Under the pieces are notes generated by a model. That model saw nothing but the letters and a program-made list of their open reading frames with translations, ran no database searches and was not told the origin of the DNA. Source: Clostridia bacterium (GTDB taxonomy: Bacteria; Bacillota; Clostridia; Oscillospirales; Acutalibacteraceae). Taken from it: a DNA stretch of 64,000 nt. Position 1 is the stretch's first letter; the number at the start of each line of letters is the position of its first letter. The stretch spans positions 1-64,000 of the forward strand of contig JAFVBH010000077.1 of the NCBI GenBank assembly GCA_017480115.1, read 5' to 3'. Made by a program: the position numbers and the translations under genes. This document shows positions 8,184 through 15,874 of the stretch, one piece after another.

Positions 8184-8958
8184 CGTATATCTTGTGGAAA
8201 ACGGGCTGTGCCGCAGCCGTTCCCGTGCGGCGGCGCTGATCAGACAAGGCCTTGTCACCGTGGACGGCAAACCGGCGGCAAAGCCGTCGTTCAACGTCGC
8301 GGACGGCATGTCGGTGGCGCTGACGGGCGATATGCGCTTTGTAGGCAGGGGCGGCGAGAAGCTGCAAAAGGCGGTTGAGGTGTTTGCAATCGACCTTGAC
8401 GGGAAAACCTGCGTCGACGTCGGCGCGTCCACCGGCGGTTTTACGGATTGCATGCTGCGGCACGGCGCGGCAAAGGTGTTTGCCGTGGACGTGGGCAGCG
8501 GGCAGCTGGATGCGTCGCTGGCGGCGGACAGCCGCGTGGTCAATATGGAAAATACCAATATCCGGTATTTAGCGCCGGAAACAGTCGGCCGAGTGGATTT
8601 CGCTGCGGCGGATGTGTCGTTTATTTCCTTATCGCACGTGTTGCCCGTGCTCGGAACGCTGCTGAAGCCCGACGGCTTTGCGGTGTGCCTTGTCAAGCCC
8701 CAGTTTGAAGCCGGCAGGGAATCGGTCGGCAAACGCGGGATCGTCCGCAATCCCCGCGTGCATGAACGGGTGCTGCGCGACGTGATCGATCGCGCCCGGG
8801 GGCAGGGATTGTATCCCGTCGGGCTTGATTTTTCTCCCATCAAGGGCGGCGACGGCAACGTGGAATATCTGCTCTTTCTTTCTCCTCTGGCGGAGCGGGA
8901 ACGGGCTGTCGATATAATTACAACGGTCAAAAACGCGCACGACGCGCACGGAGTGTGA
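8173..8958 (+). CDS. tlyA: TlyA-family rRNA 2'-O-ribose methyltransferase (hemolysin A-like)
   Basis: The protein has 261 residues. An N-terminal S4 RNA-binding domain (about 1-60, beginning RLDVYLVENGLCRSRSRAA) precedes a FtsJ/RrmJ-type Rossmann methyltransferase with the SAM motif DVGASTGGFTDCML and the conserved VDVGSGQL. Family members methylate cytidine riboses in 16S and/or 23S rRNA. The dxs-tlyA-nadK-argR-recN order is standard in Firmicutes, which supports the assignment. Which RNA positions are methylated cannot be read from the sequence. Confidence 0.9.
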   Translation: MRLDVYLVENGLCRSRSRAAALIRQGLVTVDGKPAAKPSFNVADGMSVALTGDMRFVGRGGEKLQKAVEVFAIDLDGKTCVDVGASTGGFTDCMLRHGAAKVFAVDVGSGQLDASLAADSRVVNMENTNIRYLAPETVGRVDFAAADVSFISLSHVLPVLGTLLKPDGFAVCLVKPQFEAGRESVGKRGIVRNPRVHERVLRDVIDRARGQGLYPVGLDFSPIKGGDGNVEYLLFLSPLAERERAVDIITTVKNAHDAHGV

Positions 8959-8962
8959 GACT

Positions 8963-9802
8963 ATGATAGCGGCAATCGAACCGAATTTAACAAGAGCGGG
9001 CGCATTAAAGGTCACGGCGGATATTTGCGCGCAGCTGAAAAAACTGGGGATCGATTTCGTCTTTTCCCGGGCAAACGCGGCGCTGGCGGCGCAGCTCGGC
9101 GGCGGGACGTCGGCGCAGTTTTACGCCGACTGCGACATCGTGATCGCCGTGGGCGGCGACGGCTCTATTATTCACTCCGCCAAATATGCCGCAGCATACG
9201 GTAAGCCCGTGCTGGGCATCAACGCGGGGAACGTGGCGTTTATGGCGGGCTTGGAGGCGGATGAGCTGGAGCTGCTGGACGCGCTGAATACCGGCGCTTA
9301 CGTGGTGGATTCCCGTATGATGCTCTCGGCGGACATTATTGAAGATCATCGGGTGATTCGTTCCGTGAGCTGCCTGAACGACGCGGTCTTTGCTCGGGGC
9401 GAGGGCATTTATCTGACGGAAATGCTGGTGGAATGCGACGGCGTGCCCGTCAATAAATACCGCTGCGACGGCATTGTGATCGCCACGCCCACAGGGTCCA
9501 CCGCCTATTCCTTTGCCGCCGGCGGTCCCATTGTTGAGCCGACGCTGGAAAGTATTCTGTTAACGCCGGTTTCCCCTTACGCGAAATCCTCGCGGTGTAT
9601 TATTTTTTCCTCTGACAGCACCGTTAAAATCACGCCGACCGATGCGCACCGGGCAGTGTTCCTTTCGGCGGACGGCGGGGAGGCGGCGCGGATCCCATTC
9701 GGCGCGTATGCCGTTGTGCGTAAGCACGAGCGTTATGCGGATTTTATTCGTATCAAAAACGATAAGTTTTGGAGCGTTTTGGATAATAAAATCGAAAAGT
9801 GA
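8963..9802 (+). CDS. nadK: NAD kinase
   Basis: The protein has 279 residues with the ATP/NAD motif GGDGSIIHSAKYA near residue 56, the following GINAGNVAFMAGLE (usual form GxNxGxLGFL) and the C-terminal CDGIVIATPTGSTAYSFAAGGPI segment. It phosphorylates NAD to NADP. The start lies 4 bases after tlyA. It is the last gene before a 170-base gap leading to argR. Confidence 0.94.
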   Translation: MIAAIEPNLTRAGALKVTADICAQLKKLGIDFVFSRANAALAAQLGGGTSAQFYADCDIVIAVGGDGSIIHSAKYAAAYGKPVLGINAGNVAFMAGLEADELELLDALNTGAYVVDSRMMLSADIIEDHRVIRSVSCLNDAVFARGEGIYLTEMLVECDGVPVNKYRCDGIVIATPTGSTAYSFAAGGPIVEPTLESILLTPVSPYAKSSRCIIFSSDSTVKITPTDAHRAVFLSADGGEAARIPFGAYAVVRKHERYADFIRIKNDKFWSVLDNKIEK

Positions 9803-9855
9803 TCGATTTTTCTGATTAAATATGCAGTTTTTCTGTAAAAAGTGAATTTTTTGAC

Positions 9856-9884
9856 TTGCAAAAAGCGTTGATTTTTGTTTTAAT
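9856..9884 (+). promoter_or_regulatory. Candidate promoter of argR-recN
   Basis: TTGCAA (9856-9861) and TTTAAT (9879-9884) lie 17 bases apart. An overlapping TTGACT and a TAATAT two bases on are alternatives, so the exact hexamers are uncertain. Confidence 0.45.
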
Positions 9885-9918
9885 ATAGGGTAGATGAGAA
9901 TGGATATGTGTTTGCTGT

Positions 9919-9940
9919 CGCATATGCGTCGATGCATCGA
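9919..9940. promoter_or_regulatory. Two adjacent perfect palindromes upstream of argR, possible operator
   Basis: CGCATATGCG (9919-9928) is immediately followed by TCGATGCATCGA (9929-9940). Flanking GCTGT and ACAGC add a weak outer pairing. They lie between the candidate promoter and the argR start, where an autoregulatory operator would be. They do not clearly match the AT-rich ARG box. Confidence 0.45.
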
Positions 9941-9971
9941 AAACAGCCACTAATGTTACGGAGGATCACTG

Positions 9972-10427
9972 ATGAAGAAAGACAGACACTCGCTGATATT
10001 AAAGCTGATCGAGCAGAATAATATCAGCACACAGGACGAGCTTTTGGAGAAGCTTCTTGAAAGCGGTATCAACGTCACGCAAGCAACGGTTTCCCGCGAC
10101 ATCAAGGAACTCAAGCTGATCAAGCGCCCGTCCTCCAACGGCGTCTACAAATACTGCATTGCCGAGAATCTGCCCGCAGACGAAGCAAATTCCAAATATT
10201 ATTCAATTTTTATACAGTCCGTTGTGTTTGTGGACTGCGCGGGAAATATGTGCGTGCTGAAATGCCATATCGGCACCGCCATGGCTGCCTGCGCGGCGCT
10301 GGATTCACTGAATTTTGACAATATCGTCGGTACGCTTGCCGGCGACGATACCATCTTTGTGCTTTGCAGGACGGAGACTGATGCGCTGAACGCAAAGGAG
10401 AAGATGGAAAAGCTGTTGAAGCTTTAA
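9972..10427 (+). CDS. argR: Arginine repressor ArgR/AhrC
   Basis: The protein has 151 residues. The N-terminal winged helix-turn-helix ends with the family signature ATVSRDIKELKLIK. The C-terminal hexamerisation and arginine-binding domain includes GTAMAACAALD and the GTLAGDDTIFVL segment with its paired aspartates. With arginine it represses biosynthesis genes and activates catabolic ones. The ATG follows GGAGG by 8 bases. It precedes recN as in most Firmicutes. Confidence 0.95.
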   Translation: MKKDRHSLILKLIEQNNISTQDELLEKLLESGINVTQATVSRDIKELKLIKRPSSNGVYKYCIAENLPADEANSKYYSIFIQSVVFVDCAGNMCVLKCHIGTAMAACAALDSLNFDNIVGTLAGDDTIFVLCRTETDALNAKEKMEKLLKL

Positions 10428-10451
10428 TTATGAGAATAACTGGATGATCGT

Positions 10452-12137
10452 ATGCTGTCCGAACTTACCATTGAGAATATTGCTGTTATAGACAAAGCGT
10501 CGATTTGCTTCGGCGGCGGTTTCAATTGCCTGACGGGCGAGACCGGCGCGGGTAAGTCCATCATTATTGATGCCGTTAACTGCGTTACCGGCGAAAAAAC
10601 CTCCCGGGAACTGATTCGTTCCGGCGAGAAAGCCGCGCGCGTGACGGCGGTTTTTACCGACATTTCTCAAGAAACTTGCTCACTGCTTGCCGAGAACGAG
10701 ATCGATTTCAGCGGCGGTGAGCTGATTGTGTCCCGCCGCATCACTGCTGACGGCAGGAACAGCTGCCGCGTGAATGAACGGCCGGTGTCGGTGGCGTTTC
10801 TCAAGGCGTTGGGCGATACGCTGGTGAATATCCACGGGCAGTCCGACAGCCGTAATCTGCTGGACAGCGATCATCATTTTGCTTATATCGATCTGTTCGC
10901 CGGTAATCAGGCGCTGCTGGCGGAATACCGCGCGGATTTTGAAGCGCTGAATGAGATCCGTCGCGAAATCAAGCGGCTGTATATCGACGAATCACAGAAG
11001 CTGAAAGAGCTGGATATGCTGGATTTTCAAATCGACGAGTTGTCCCGCGCCGAGATTCGGGTGGGGGAGACCGAGGATCTGAACCGCCGCAAGGAGGCGG
11101 TCAAAAGCGCGGAAAAGATCGCCGCCGCGCTGACCAACGCGTCCGCCGCCATTGACGGGGACGAAAGCATGCCCGGCGCCGCGTCGCTGGTCGCCTCAGC
11201 TGCGGACAGTCTTGAAAAAATTGCGGACTACGCGCCGGAGCTTGCGGATATGATCGCCGAGCTTCGCAATATCTCCTATACCTTGGAGGACGCGGGCGCG
11301 CAGATCGCCCGCAGGCTGGACGGCGCGGATTATTCCGAGGAGGAGATCGACGTCATTGAAGAGCGTCTGGACAGGCTTTATCGCCTGTCGTTGAAATACG
11401 GCGGTACCGAGCAGGAGATGTTGGACTATCTTGCCGCCGCGCAGAAGCGCCGGGACGAGATCCGTACGGCGGATGACCGTCTGGAGGAGCTGAACGGACT
11501 GTTTGACGCCGCCGCCGACAAGGCGAAGAAAAGCGCCAAGCGTCTGTCCAAAGCCCGCAAGACAGCTGCCGCGCAGTTCTCCGATGCGGTCAGCGCGGAG
11601 CTTGCCTTTTTGGATATGCCGAATGTTTCATTTTCCGTCGCCGACGAGATTGCGCCTTTGAGCGTGAACGGCGTTGACAATATGTGTTTTCTGTTTTCCG
11701 CAAACAAGGGGCAGGAGATGAAGCCGCTGACGAAGATCGCTTCCGGCGGCGAGCTTTCCCGCGTGATGCTGGCGATCAAAAATGTGCTCTCCGGCTGCGA
11801 CAGCGTGGGGACGCTGATCTTTGACGAGATCGACACCGGCATCAGCGGCAGAGCGGCGGGGAAGGTCGCAGAGAAGCTCTACGAGGTATCGCGGCGCGCG
11901 CAGGTGATTTGTATTACCCATTTGGCGCAGATCGCCGCCTTTGCGGATACCCATTTCCTGATTGAAAAAACCACGCGGGACGAGAATACCTTTACCGGCG
12001 TCACCGCGTTGGATGACGCGGGCAAAGCCATGGAGCTGGCGCGCATCGGCGCGGGCACGAACCTCGGCGACGTACAGCTGGAAAACGCCCGGGATATGCT
12101 GCGTTACGCGCGGGATTATAAGGAGCGGCTGCGATGA
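10452..12137 (+). CDS. recN: DNA repair protein RecN
   Basis: The protein has 561 residues and an SMC-like layout: an N-terminal Walker A (GETGAGKSII, near 30), a long coiled-coil middle, and a C-terminal signature ASGGELSRVMLAIK followed by Walker B (LIFDEIDTGISG). It helps repair double-strand breaks. It starts 24 bases after argR and its stop overlaps the next gene as ATGA. Confidence 0.96.
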   Translation: MLSELTIENIAVIDKASICFGGGFNCLTGETGAGKSIIIDAVNCVTGEKTSRELIRSGEKAARVTAVFTDISQETCSLLAENEIDFSGGELIVSRRITADGRNSCRVNERPVSVAFLKALGDTLVNIHGQSDSRNLLDSDHHFAYIDLFAGNQALLAEYRADFEALNEIRREIKRLYIDESQKLKELDMLDFQIDELSRAEIRVGETEDLNRRKEAVKSAEKIAAALTNASAAIDGDESMPGAASLVASAADSLEKIADYAPELADMIAELRNISYTLEDAGAQIARRLDGADYSEEEIDVIEERLDRLYRLSLKYGGTEQEMLDYLAAAQKRRDEIRTADDRLEELNGLFDAAADKAKKSAKRLSKARKTAAAQFSDAVSAELAFLDMPNVSFSVADEIAPLSVNGVDNMCFLFSANKGQEMKPLTKIASGGELSRVMLAIKNVLSGCDSVGTLIFDEIDTGISGRAAGKVAEKLYEVSRRAQVICITHLAQIAAFADTHFLIEKTTRDENTFTGVTALDDAGKAMELARIGAGTNLGDVQLENARDMLRYARDYKERLR

Positions 12138-12943
12138 AGTACGGCGTTTGCTTTGACGTTGCGGTTGAACAGAATGTAAAAGCCGCCGCCGAAAGCGGAT
12201 ATGATTACGTGGAGGTCGGCTTTCAGCGTCTGGCGCGCGGTACCGCGCAGCAGCAGCGGCAGATCAAGGAAAATCTGAAAGAATATCGCCTGCCTGCGCT
12301 TGCCGCCAATGGCTTTCTGCCCGGCGATCTGAAAACCAACGGGACGGAAAAAGACAATGTCAAGCTGGCGGATTATATCAACCGCGGGCTGGAGTTCGGC
12401 AAGCCCCTGGGGCTGGAAAAGGTGGTGTTCGGCAGCGGCGGCGCGCGAAGCGCCGCGCCCGGCAATACCTTTGCGCAGGCGTTTCGCGAAACGGCGGAAT
12501 TTCTTGGCGAGATCGCCTCGCCGATCTTTCGCGACTACGGCGCGTATCTGGTGATCGAGCCGCTTGCGCCCGCAGAGGTCGACCTGGTGAACACCGTGAA
12601 AGAGGCGGCGATGCTGGCAGCCGCATCGGGCGCGGACAACGTGTTCGTGCTGGCGGACATCTACCACATGGGGCTGTCCGGCGACGCGTTTGCGAATATC
12701 CACGATATTGCGCCGCTGCTGCGGCACGCGCATATCTCCTATCCGACGCGGTATGAGGATTTTACGCGCATTTTTATGCGGGATTTCTCCGAATATAATT
12801 ATCTCGGGTTCCTCGCTGCTGTGCGTGCCGCCGGGTGCGAGACCTGCTCGGTGGAGGCGAGCATCATCGATATTGCGGTCGACGCGCCCGCCGCCTTAAA
12901 AGTGCTTAAACGCGCAGAAGCCGTGCTTGACTTGATCGATTAA
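12134..12943 (+). CDS. Sugar phosphate isomerase/epimerase-like TIM-barrel protein
   Basis: The protein has 269 residues. It resembles the xylose isomerase-like / AP endonuclease family 2 barrel: an early YDYVEVGFQRL strand, VVFGSGGAR near the middle, then LVIEPL with a metal-ligand Glu, and a late DIYHMGLSG with Asp and His ligands. Most relatives isomerise or epimerise sugars or their derivatives. It is translationally coupled to recN by ATGA, which is probably positional only. The substrate is unknown. Confidence 0.75.
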   Translation: MKYGVCFDVAVEQNVKAAAESGYDYVEVGFQRLARGTAQQQRQIKENLKEYRLPALAANGFLPGDLKTNGTEKDNVKLADYINRGLEFGKPLGLEKVVFGSGGARSAAPGNTFAQAFRETAEFLGEIASPIFRDYGAYLVIEPLAPAEVDLVNTVKEAAMLAAASGADNVFVLADIYHMGLSGDAFANIHDIAPLLRHAHISYPTRYEDFTRIFMRDFSEYNYLGFLAAVRAAGCETCSVEASIIDIAVDAPAALKVLKRAEAVLDLID

Positions 12944-12955
12944 ACAGTGTATAAC
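12927..12955 (+). promoter_or_regulatory. Sigma-A promoter of tyrS
   Basis: TTGACT (12927-12932) and TATAAC (12950-12955) are 17 bases apart. They straddle the end of the preceding gene, 50 bases before the tyrS start. No T-box leader fits in the short gap. Confidence 0.65.
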
Positions 12956-13005
12956 AGGGGTAGTATCCTGTTTGGAATACAGATTATTTTTTGGAGGTCA
13001 GATTG

Positions 13006-14226
13006 ATGACATTATTTGAGGAACTGAAGGCCAGAGGGCTTGTCGCGCAGATGACGGACGAGAAGCGCGTCGAGGAACTTATCAACGGCGAACCGATGAA
13101 ATTCTATATCGGCTTCGACCCCACGGCGGACAGTCTCCACATCGGGCATTTCGTTTCCGTTATGGTGATGGCGCATATGCAGCGCGCCGGGCATACGCCG
13201 ATCGCGCTGTTCGGCGGCGGTACGGGGCTGATCGGCGACCCCTCCGGCAAGACGGATATGCGCAAAATGCTGACAAAGGAAACGATCGCCCACAATATAG
13301 AGTGTTTCCGCAAGCAGATGGGCAGACTTGTCGATTTTTCCGACGGGAAAGCCATTATGGTCAACAATGCCGACTGGCTGGCGGATCTGAATTACATCAG
13401 CTTTATCCGTGAGATCGGCGTGCATTTTTCCGTTAACCGCATGCTTGCCGCCGAGTGCTACAAGCAGCGGCTGGAAAGAGGACTGTCCTTCTTTGAACTG
13501 AACTATATGCTGATGCAGAGCTATGATTTCCTCTGCCTTGCCCGCAATTATGACTGCAAAATGCAGCTGGGCGGCGACGATCAGTGGAGCAACATGATCG
13601 GCGGCGTGGAGCTGAACCGCCGCGCCGACCAGCGCGATGTCTGCGCCATGACCTTCGGTTTGCTGCTGACCAGCGAGGGCAAAAAGATGGGCAAGACCGA
13701 AAAAGGCGCCGTATGGCTGGATGCCGAAAAGACCTCGCCCTACGATTTCTTCCAGTACTGGAGAAATGTTGACGACGCCGACGTGATCAAGTGCATGAAG
13801 ATGCTCACCTTTATCCCGCTGGAGGAGATCGCTGAATACGAAAAGCTGGAGGGCAGCGCACTGAATCCCGTCAAGGAGAAGCTTGCCTATGAGCTGACGG
13901 TGCTCATTCACGGCGAGGAGGAAGCCGAAAAGGCGAGAAACGCTGCGCGCTCCGTGTTCAGCGCCTCCGCCGATGATGCGCCGATCAAGCAAATCAGCGC
14001 CGCCGACTTTACGGACGGTCAAATGCAGGTTGCAGAGCTGCTTGTCAAAATGGGCATTGCCGCGTCCAAAGGCGAGGCAAAGCGGCTGATCCAGCAGGGC
14101 GGCGTCTCCGTCGACGGCGAGAAGATTACCGACGCTTTCGCGAATGTGGACATTGCCGCCTTTGATAAGGGCTACGCCATAGTCAGAAAGGGCAAGAAAG
14201 TCACGTTTAAAGCCGTTATAAAATAA
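13006..14226 (+). CDS. tyrS: Tyrosyl-tRNA synthetase
   Basis: The protein has 406 residues of class I type. HIGH is at 45-48 after the GFDPTADSL strand, the KMSKS equivalent reads KMGKT, and the tyrosine-binding QGGDDQW-type motif appears as QLGGDDQWSN. A C-terminal S4 domain (about 340-406) binds tRNA. The start at 13006 follows GGAGG by 9 bases. It is a single-gene unit with its own promoter and terminator. Confidence 0.95.
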   Translation: MTLFEELKARGLVAQMTDEKRVEELINGEPMKFYIGFDPTADSLHIGHFVSVMVMAHMQRAGHTPIALFGGGTGLIGDPSGKTDMRKMLTKETIAHNIECFRKQMGRLVDFSDGKAIMVNNADWLADLNYISFIREIGVHFSVNRMLAAECYKQRLERGLSFFELNYMLMQSYDFLCLARNYDCKMQLGGDDQWSNMIGGVELNRRADQRDVCAMTFGLLLTSEGKKMGKTEKGAVWLDAEKTSPYDFFQYWRNVDDADVIKCMKMLTFIPLEEIAEYEKLEGSALNPVKEKLAYELTVLIHGEEEAEKARNAARSVFSASADDAPIKQISAADFTDGQMQVAELLVKMGIAASKGEAKRLIQQGGVSVDGEKITDAFANVDIAAFDKGYAIVRKGKKVTFKAVIK

Positions 14227-14238
14227 TTTTAAATCTTA

Positions 14239-14272
14239 AATCGGGATTCCGAACGCCGAATCCCGATTTTTT
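14239..14272 (+). terminator. Terminator of tyrS
   Basis: AATCGGGATTC (14239-14249) pairs perfectly with GAATCCCGATT (14258-14268), followed by T's to 14272. Confidence 0.85.
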
Positions 14273-14292
14273 CACAAAAAGGAGATTTGCAT

Positions 14293-15336
14293 ATGAAGCT
14301 GTCATTCCGTTGGTACGGGCAGGACGATAAAATCACGCTGGAAAATATCCGTCAGATTCCGGGCATGTATTCCGTCGTGACGGCGGTATACGACGTGCCC
14401 GTCGGCGAGGTCTGGAGCCGCGAGAGCATCGCCGCGCTGAAGAAACAGACCGAGGACGCGGGGCTTGCCTTTGAGGTCATCGAAAGCGTGCCCGTGCATG
14501 AGGATATTAAGCTGGGAAAGCCCACCCGCGAGCGGTATATCGAAAATTACTGTGAAAATATCCGCCGTTTGGGTGAGGCGGGCGTAAAGTGCATCTGCTA
14601 TAATTTCATGCCCGTGTTCGACTGGACGCGGACACAGCTGGACCACGTGCTTGCCGACGGTTCCACCAGCCTTGTATATTATCAGGAGCAGGTGGACAAG
14701 GTCAATCCGCTGAACTCCGACAGCGATCTGACACTGCCGGGCTGGGACGCCAGCTATACCCGCGATGAGCTGCGCGCCGTTGTGGCGGAATATAACGCCA
14801 TGACCGCGGACGATCTGTGGAACAATCTGCAATATTTTCTTGAGAAAATTATTCCCGTCGCGGCGGCATATGACGTGAATATGGCGATCCACGAGGACGA
14901 TCCCTGCTGGAGTATTTTCGGTCTGCCGCGCATCATTACCGACGAACAGAACCTCGATAAATTTTTAAAGCTGGTGGACGATCCCCATAACGGGTTGACG
15001 CTTTGCACCGGCTCGTTGGGCTGCAGCGCAAAGAACGATGTCGTAAAAATGGCGGCAAAGTACGCGAAAATGGGCAGGATCCATTTTGTCCATATGCGCA
15101 ATATCAAGATCCTCCCCAACGGCTTTGAAGAGCGGGGGCACCTGTCCGCCGACGGCAGCCTGGATATGTACGCCATCACCAAGGCGCTGCATGACAACGG
15201 TTTTGACGGCTATGTGCGCCCCGACCACGGCAGAATGATTTGGGGCGAGACCGGCAGACCCGGCTACGGTCTGTTTGACCGCGCGCTTGGCGCCGCCTAC
15301 ATCAACGGGTTGTGGGAAGCTGTGGAAAAAGCGTAA
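14293..15336 (+). CDS. uxuA: Mannonate dehydratase
   Basis: The protein has 347 residues. It begins with the family's MKLSFRWYG and carries the metal site segments MAIHEDDP and the later HFVHMRN, with C-terminal [13 protein letters not shown]. UxuA dehydrates D-mannonate to 2-keto-3-deoxygluconate in glucuronate use. The ATG follows AAAAAGGAG by 8 bases. No other hexuronate gene adjoins it, so its pathway partners lie elsewhere. Confidence 0.93.
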   Translation: MKLSFRWYGQDDKITLENIRQIPGMYSVVTAVYDVPVGEVWSRESIAALKKQTEDAGLAFEVIESVPVHEDIKLGKPTRERYIENYCENIRRLGEAGVKCICYNFMPVFDWTRTQLDHVLADGSTSLVYYQEQVDKVNPLNSDSDLTLPGWDASYTRDELRAVVAEYNAMTADDLWNNLQYFLEKIIPVAAAYDVNMAIHEDDPCWSIFGLPRIITDEQNLDKFLKLVDDPHNGLTLCTGSLGCSAKNDVVKMAAKYAKMGRIHFVHMRNIKILPNGFEERGHLSADGSLDMYAITKALHDNGFDGYVRPDHGRMIWGETGRPGYGLFDRALGAAYINGLWEAVEKA

Positions 15337-15339
15337 CGC

Positions 15340-15484
15340 TTTTTTATTTCATAGGAAACTTCTCTGTTTCCTATGAAATAAAAAAATTTAACGCCCGCCG
15401 AACCTGCCCTTCGGGCAGCGGCGATGGCGTAATCGAAAGCTTATCGCTTCGCCGCAGAAGGCGTGCGGCGAAGCCGCTTTCTTA
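15340..15484 (+). repeat. Dispersed repeat, copy 1: 20-bp hairpin plus 94-bp conserved core
   Basis: A hairpin with a 20-bp perfect stem (15340-15359 with 15366-15385) and loop TTCTCT precedes a GC-rich core at 15391-15484. The core is 91/94 identical to the reverse complement of 20862-20955. The core contains two more hairpins: CTGCCCTTCGGGCAG, and GCTTCGCCGCA with TGCGGCGAAGC. It has no coding content that I can support. It follows uxuA by 3 bases. Confidence 0.85.
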
Positions 15485-15487
15485 GCG

Positions 15488-15521
15488 GATCGGGAGAAAA
15501 TTTATTTCCCGATCTTTTTTT
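15488..15521 (+). terminator. Terminator of uxuA, ahead of the aspS leader
   Basis: GATCGGGA (15488-15495) pairs with TCCCGATC (15507-15514), followed by seven T's. It lies after repeat copy 1 and 12 bases before the aspS promoter. Confidence 0.8.
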
Positions 15522-15532
15522 GAAAAAAATTC

Positions 15533-15561
15533 TTGACAAAGGCAAAATTATTCGCTATGAT
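15533..15561 (+). promoter_or_regulatory. Sigma-A promoter of the aspS-gatC/gatA/gatB operon
   Basis: A perfect TTGACA (15533-15538), a 17-base spacer and TATGAT (15556-15561). Confidence 0.85.
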
Positions 15562-15567
15562 GTAACA

Positions 15568-15854
15568 AACAGCATAAAGGCGAAGATGGGTACGGTATTT
15601 GCCGTCCGACGCTTGCAGAGAGCCGTTGTTTGGTGTGAAACGGCAGTGCGCGGCAGAGAGAGAACAACCCGGAGCTGACCGAAGAAATCCGCAAAAGGAG
15701 AGTAGACCGGTACGGGTACGCCCGTTACAGCGGAAGGAATATGTTGGTATTCCGAGAGCGATTTGCTTCGGCAAGTAATACGGGTGGCACCGCGGAATTT
15801 ATACTTTCGTCCCGGCAATGCAACGACGCATTGCCTGACGGAGGTTATTTTTTT
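15568..15854 (+). promoter_or_regulatory. T-box riboswitch leader
   Basis: The T-box sequence GGGTGGCACCGCGG lies at 15782-15795. The stem I apical elements AGAGAG (15617-15622) and GGTGtGAA (15632-15639) are present, as is the linker AGAGTA (15700-15705). A competing terminator, GGCAATGC-AACGAC-GCATTGCC with T's at 15848-15854, overlaps the antiterminator's 3' strand. GGGT (15588-15591) and ACCC (15667-15670) could close the specifier loop, whose 3' side reads GAAC at 15662-15665 (GAA for Glu overlapping AAC for Asn). A GAC (Asp) at 15677-15679 is an alternative. Uncharged cognate tRNA would allow read-through into the operon. Confidence 0.9.
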
Positions 15855-15874
15855 ATACAAAAAGGGTGGTTACG

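Noticed and set aside
7494..8930. 478-codon minus-strand frame opposite dxs and tlyA
   Set aside because: Shadow of coding sequence; Ser/Arg/Pro-rich translation without a domain.
12944..13005. T-box leader for tyrS
   Set aside because: The gap is about 60 bases and has no T-box sequence.
15340..15385. Hairpin of repeat copy 1 as the uxuA terminator
   Set aside because: Its T-run is upstream of the stem on the plus strand; a proper terminator with seven T's lies at 15488-15521.
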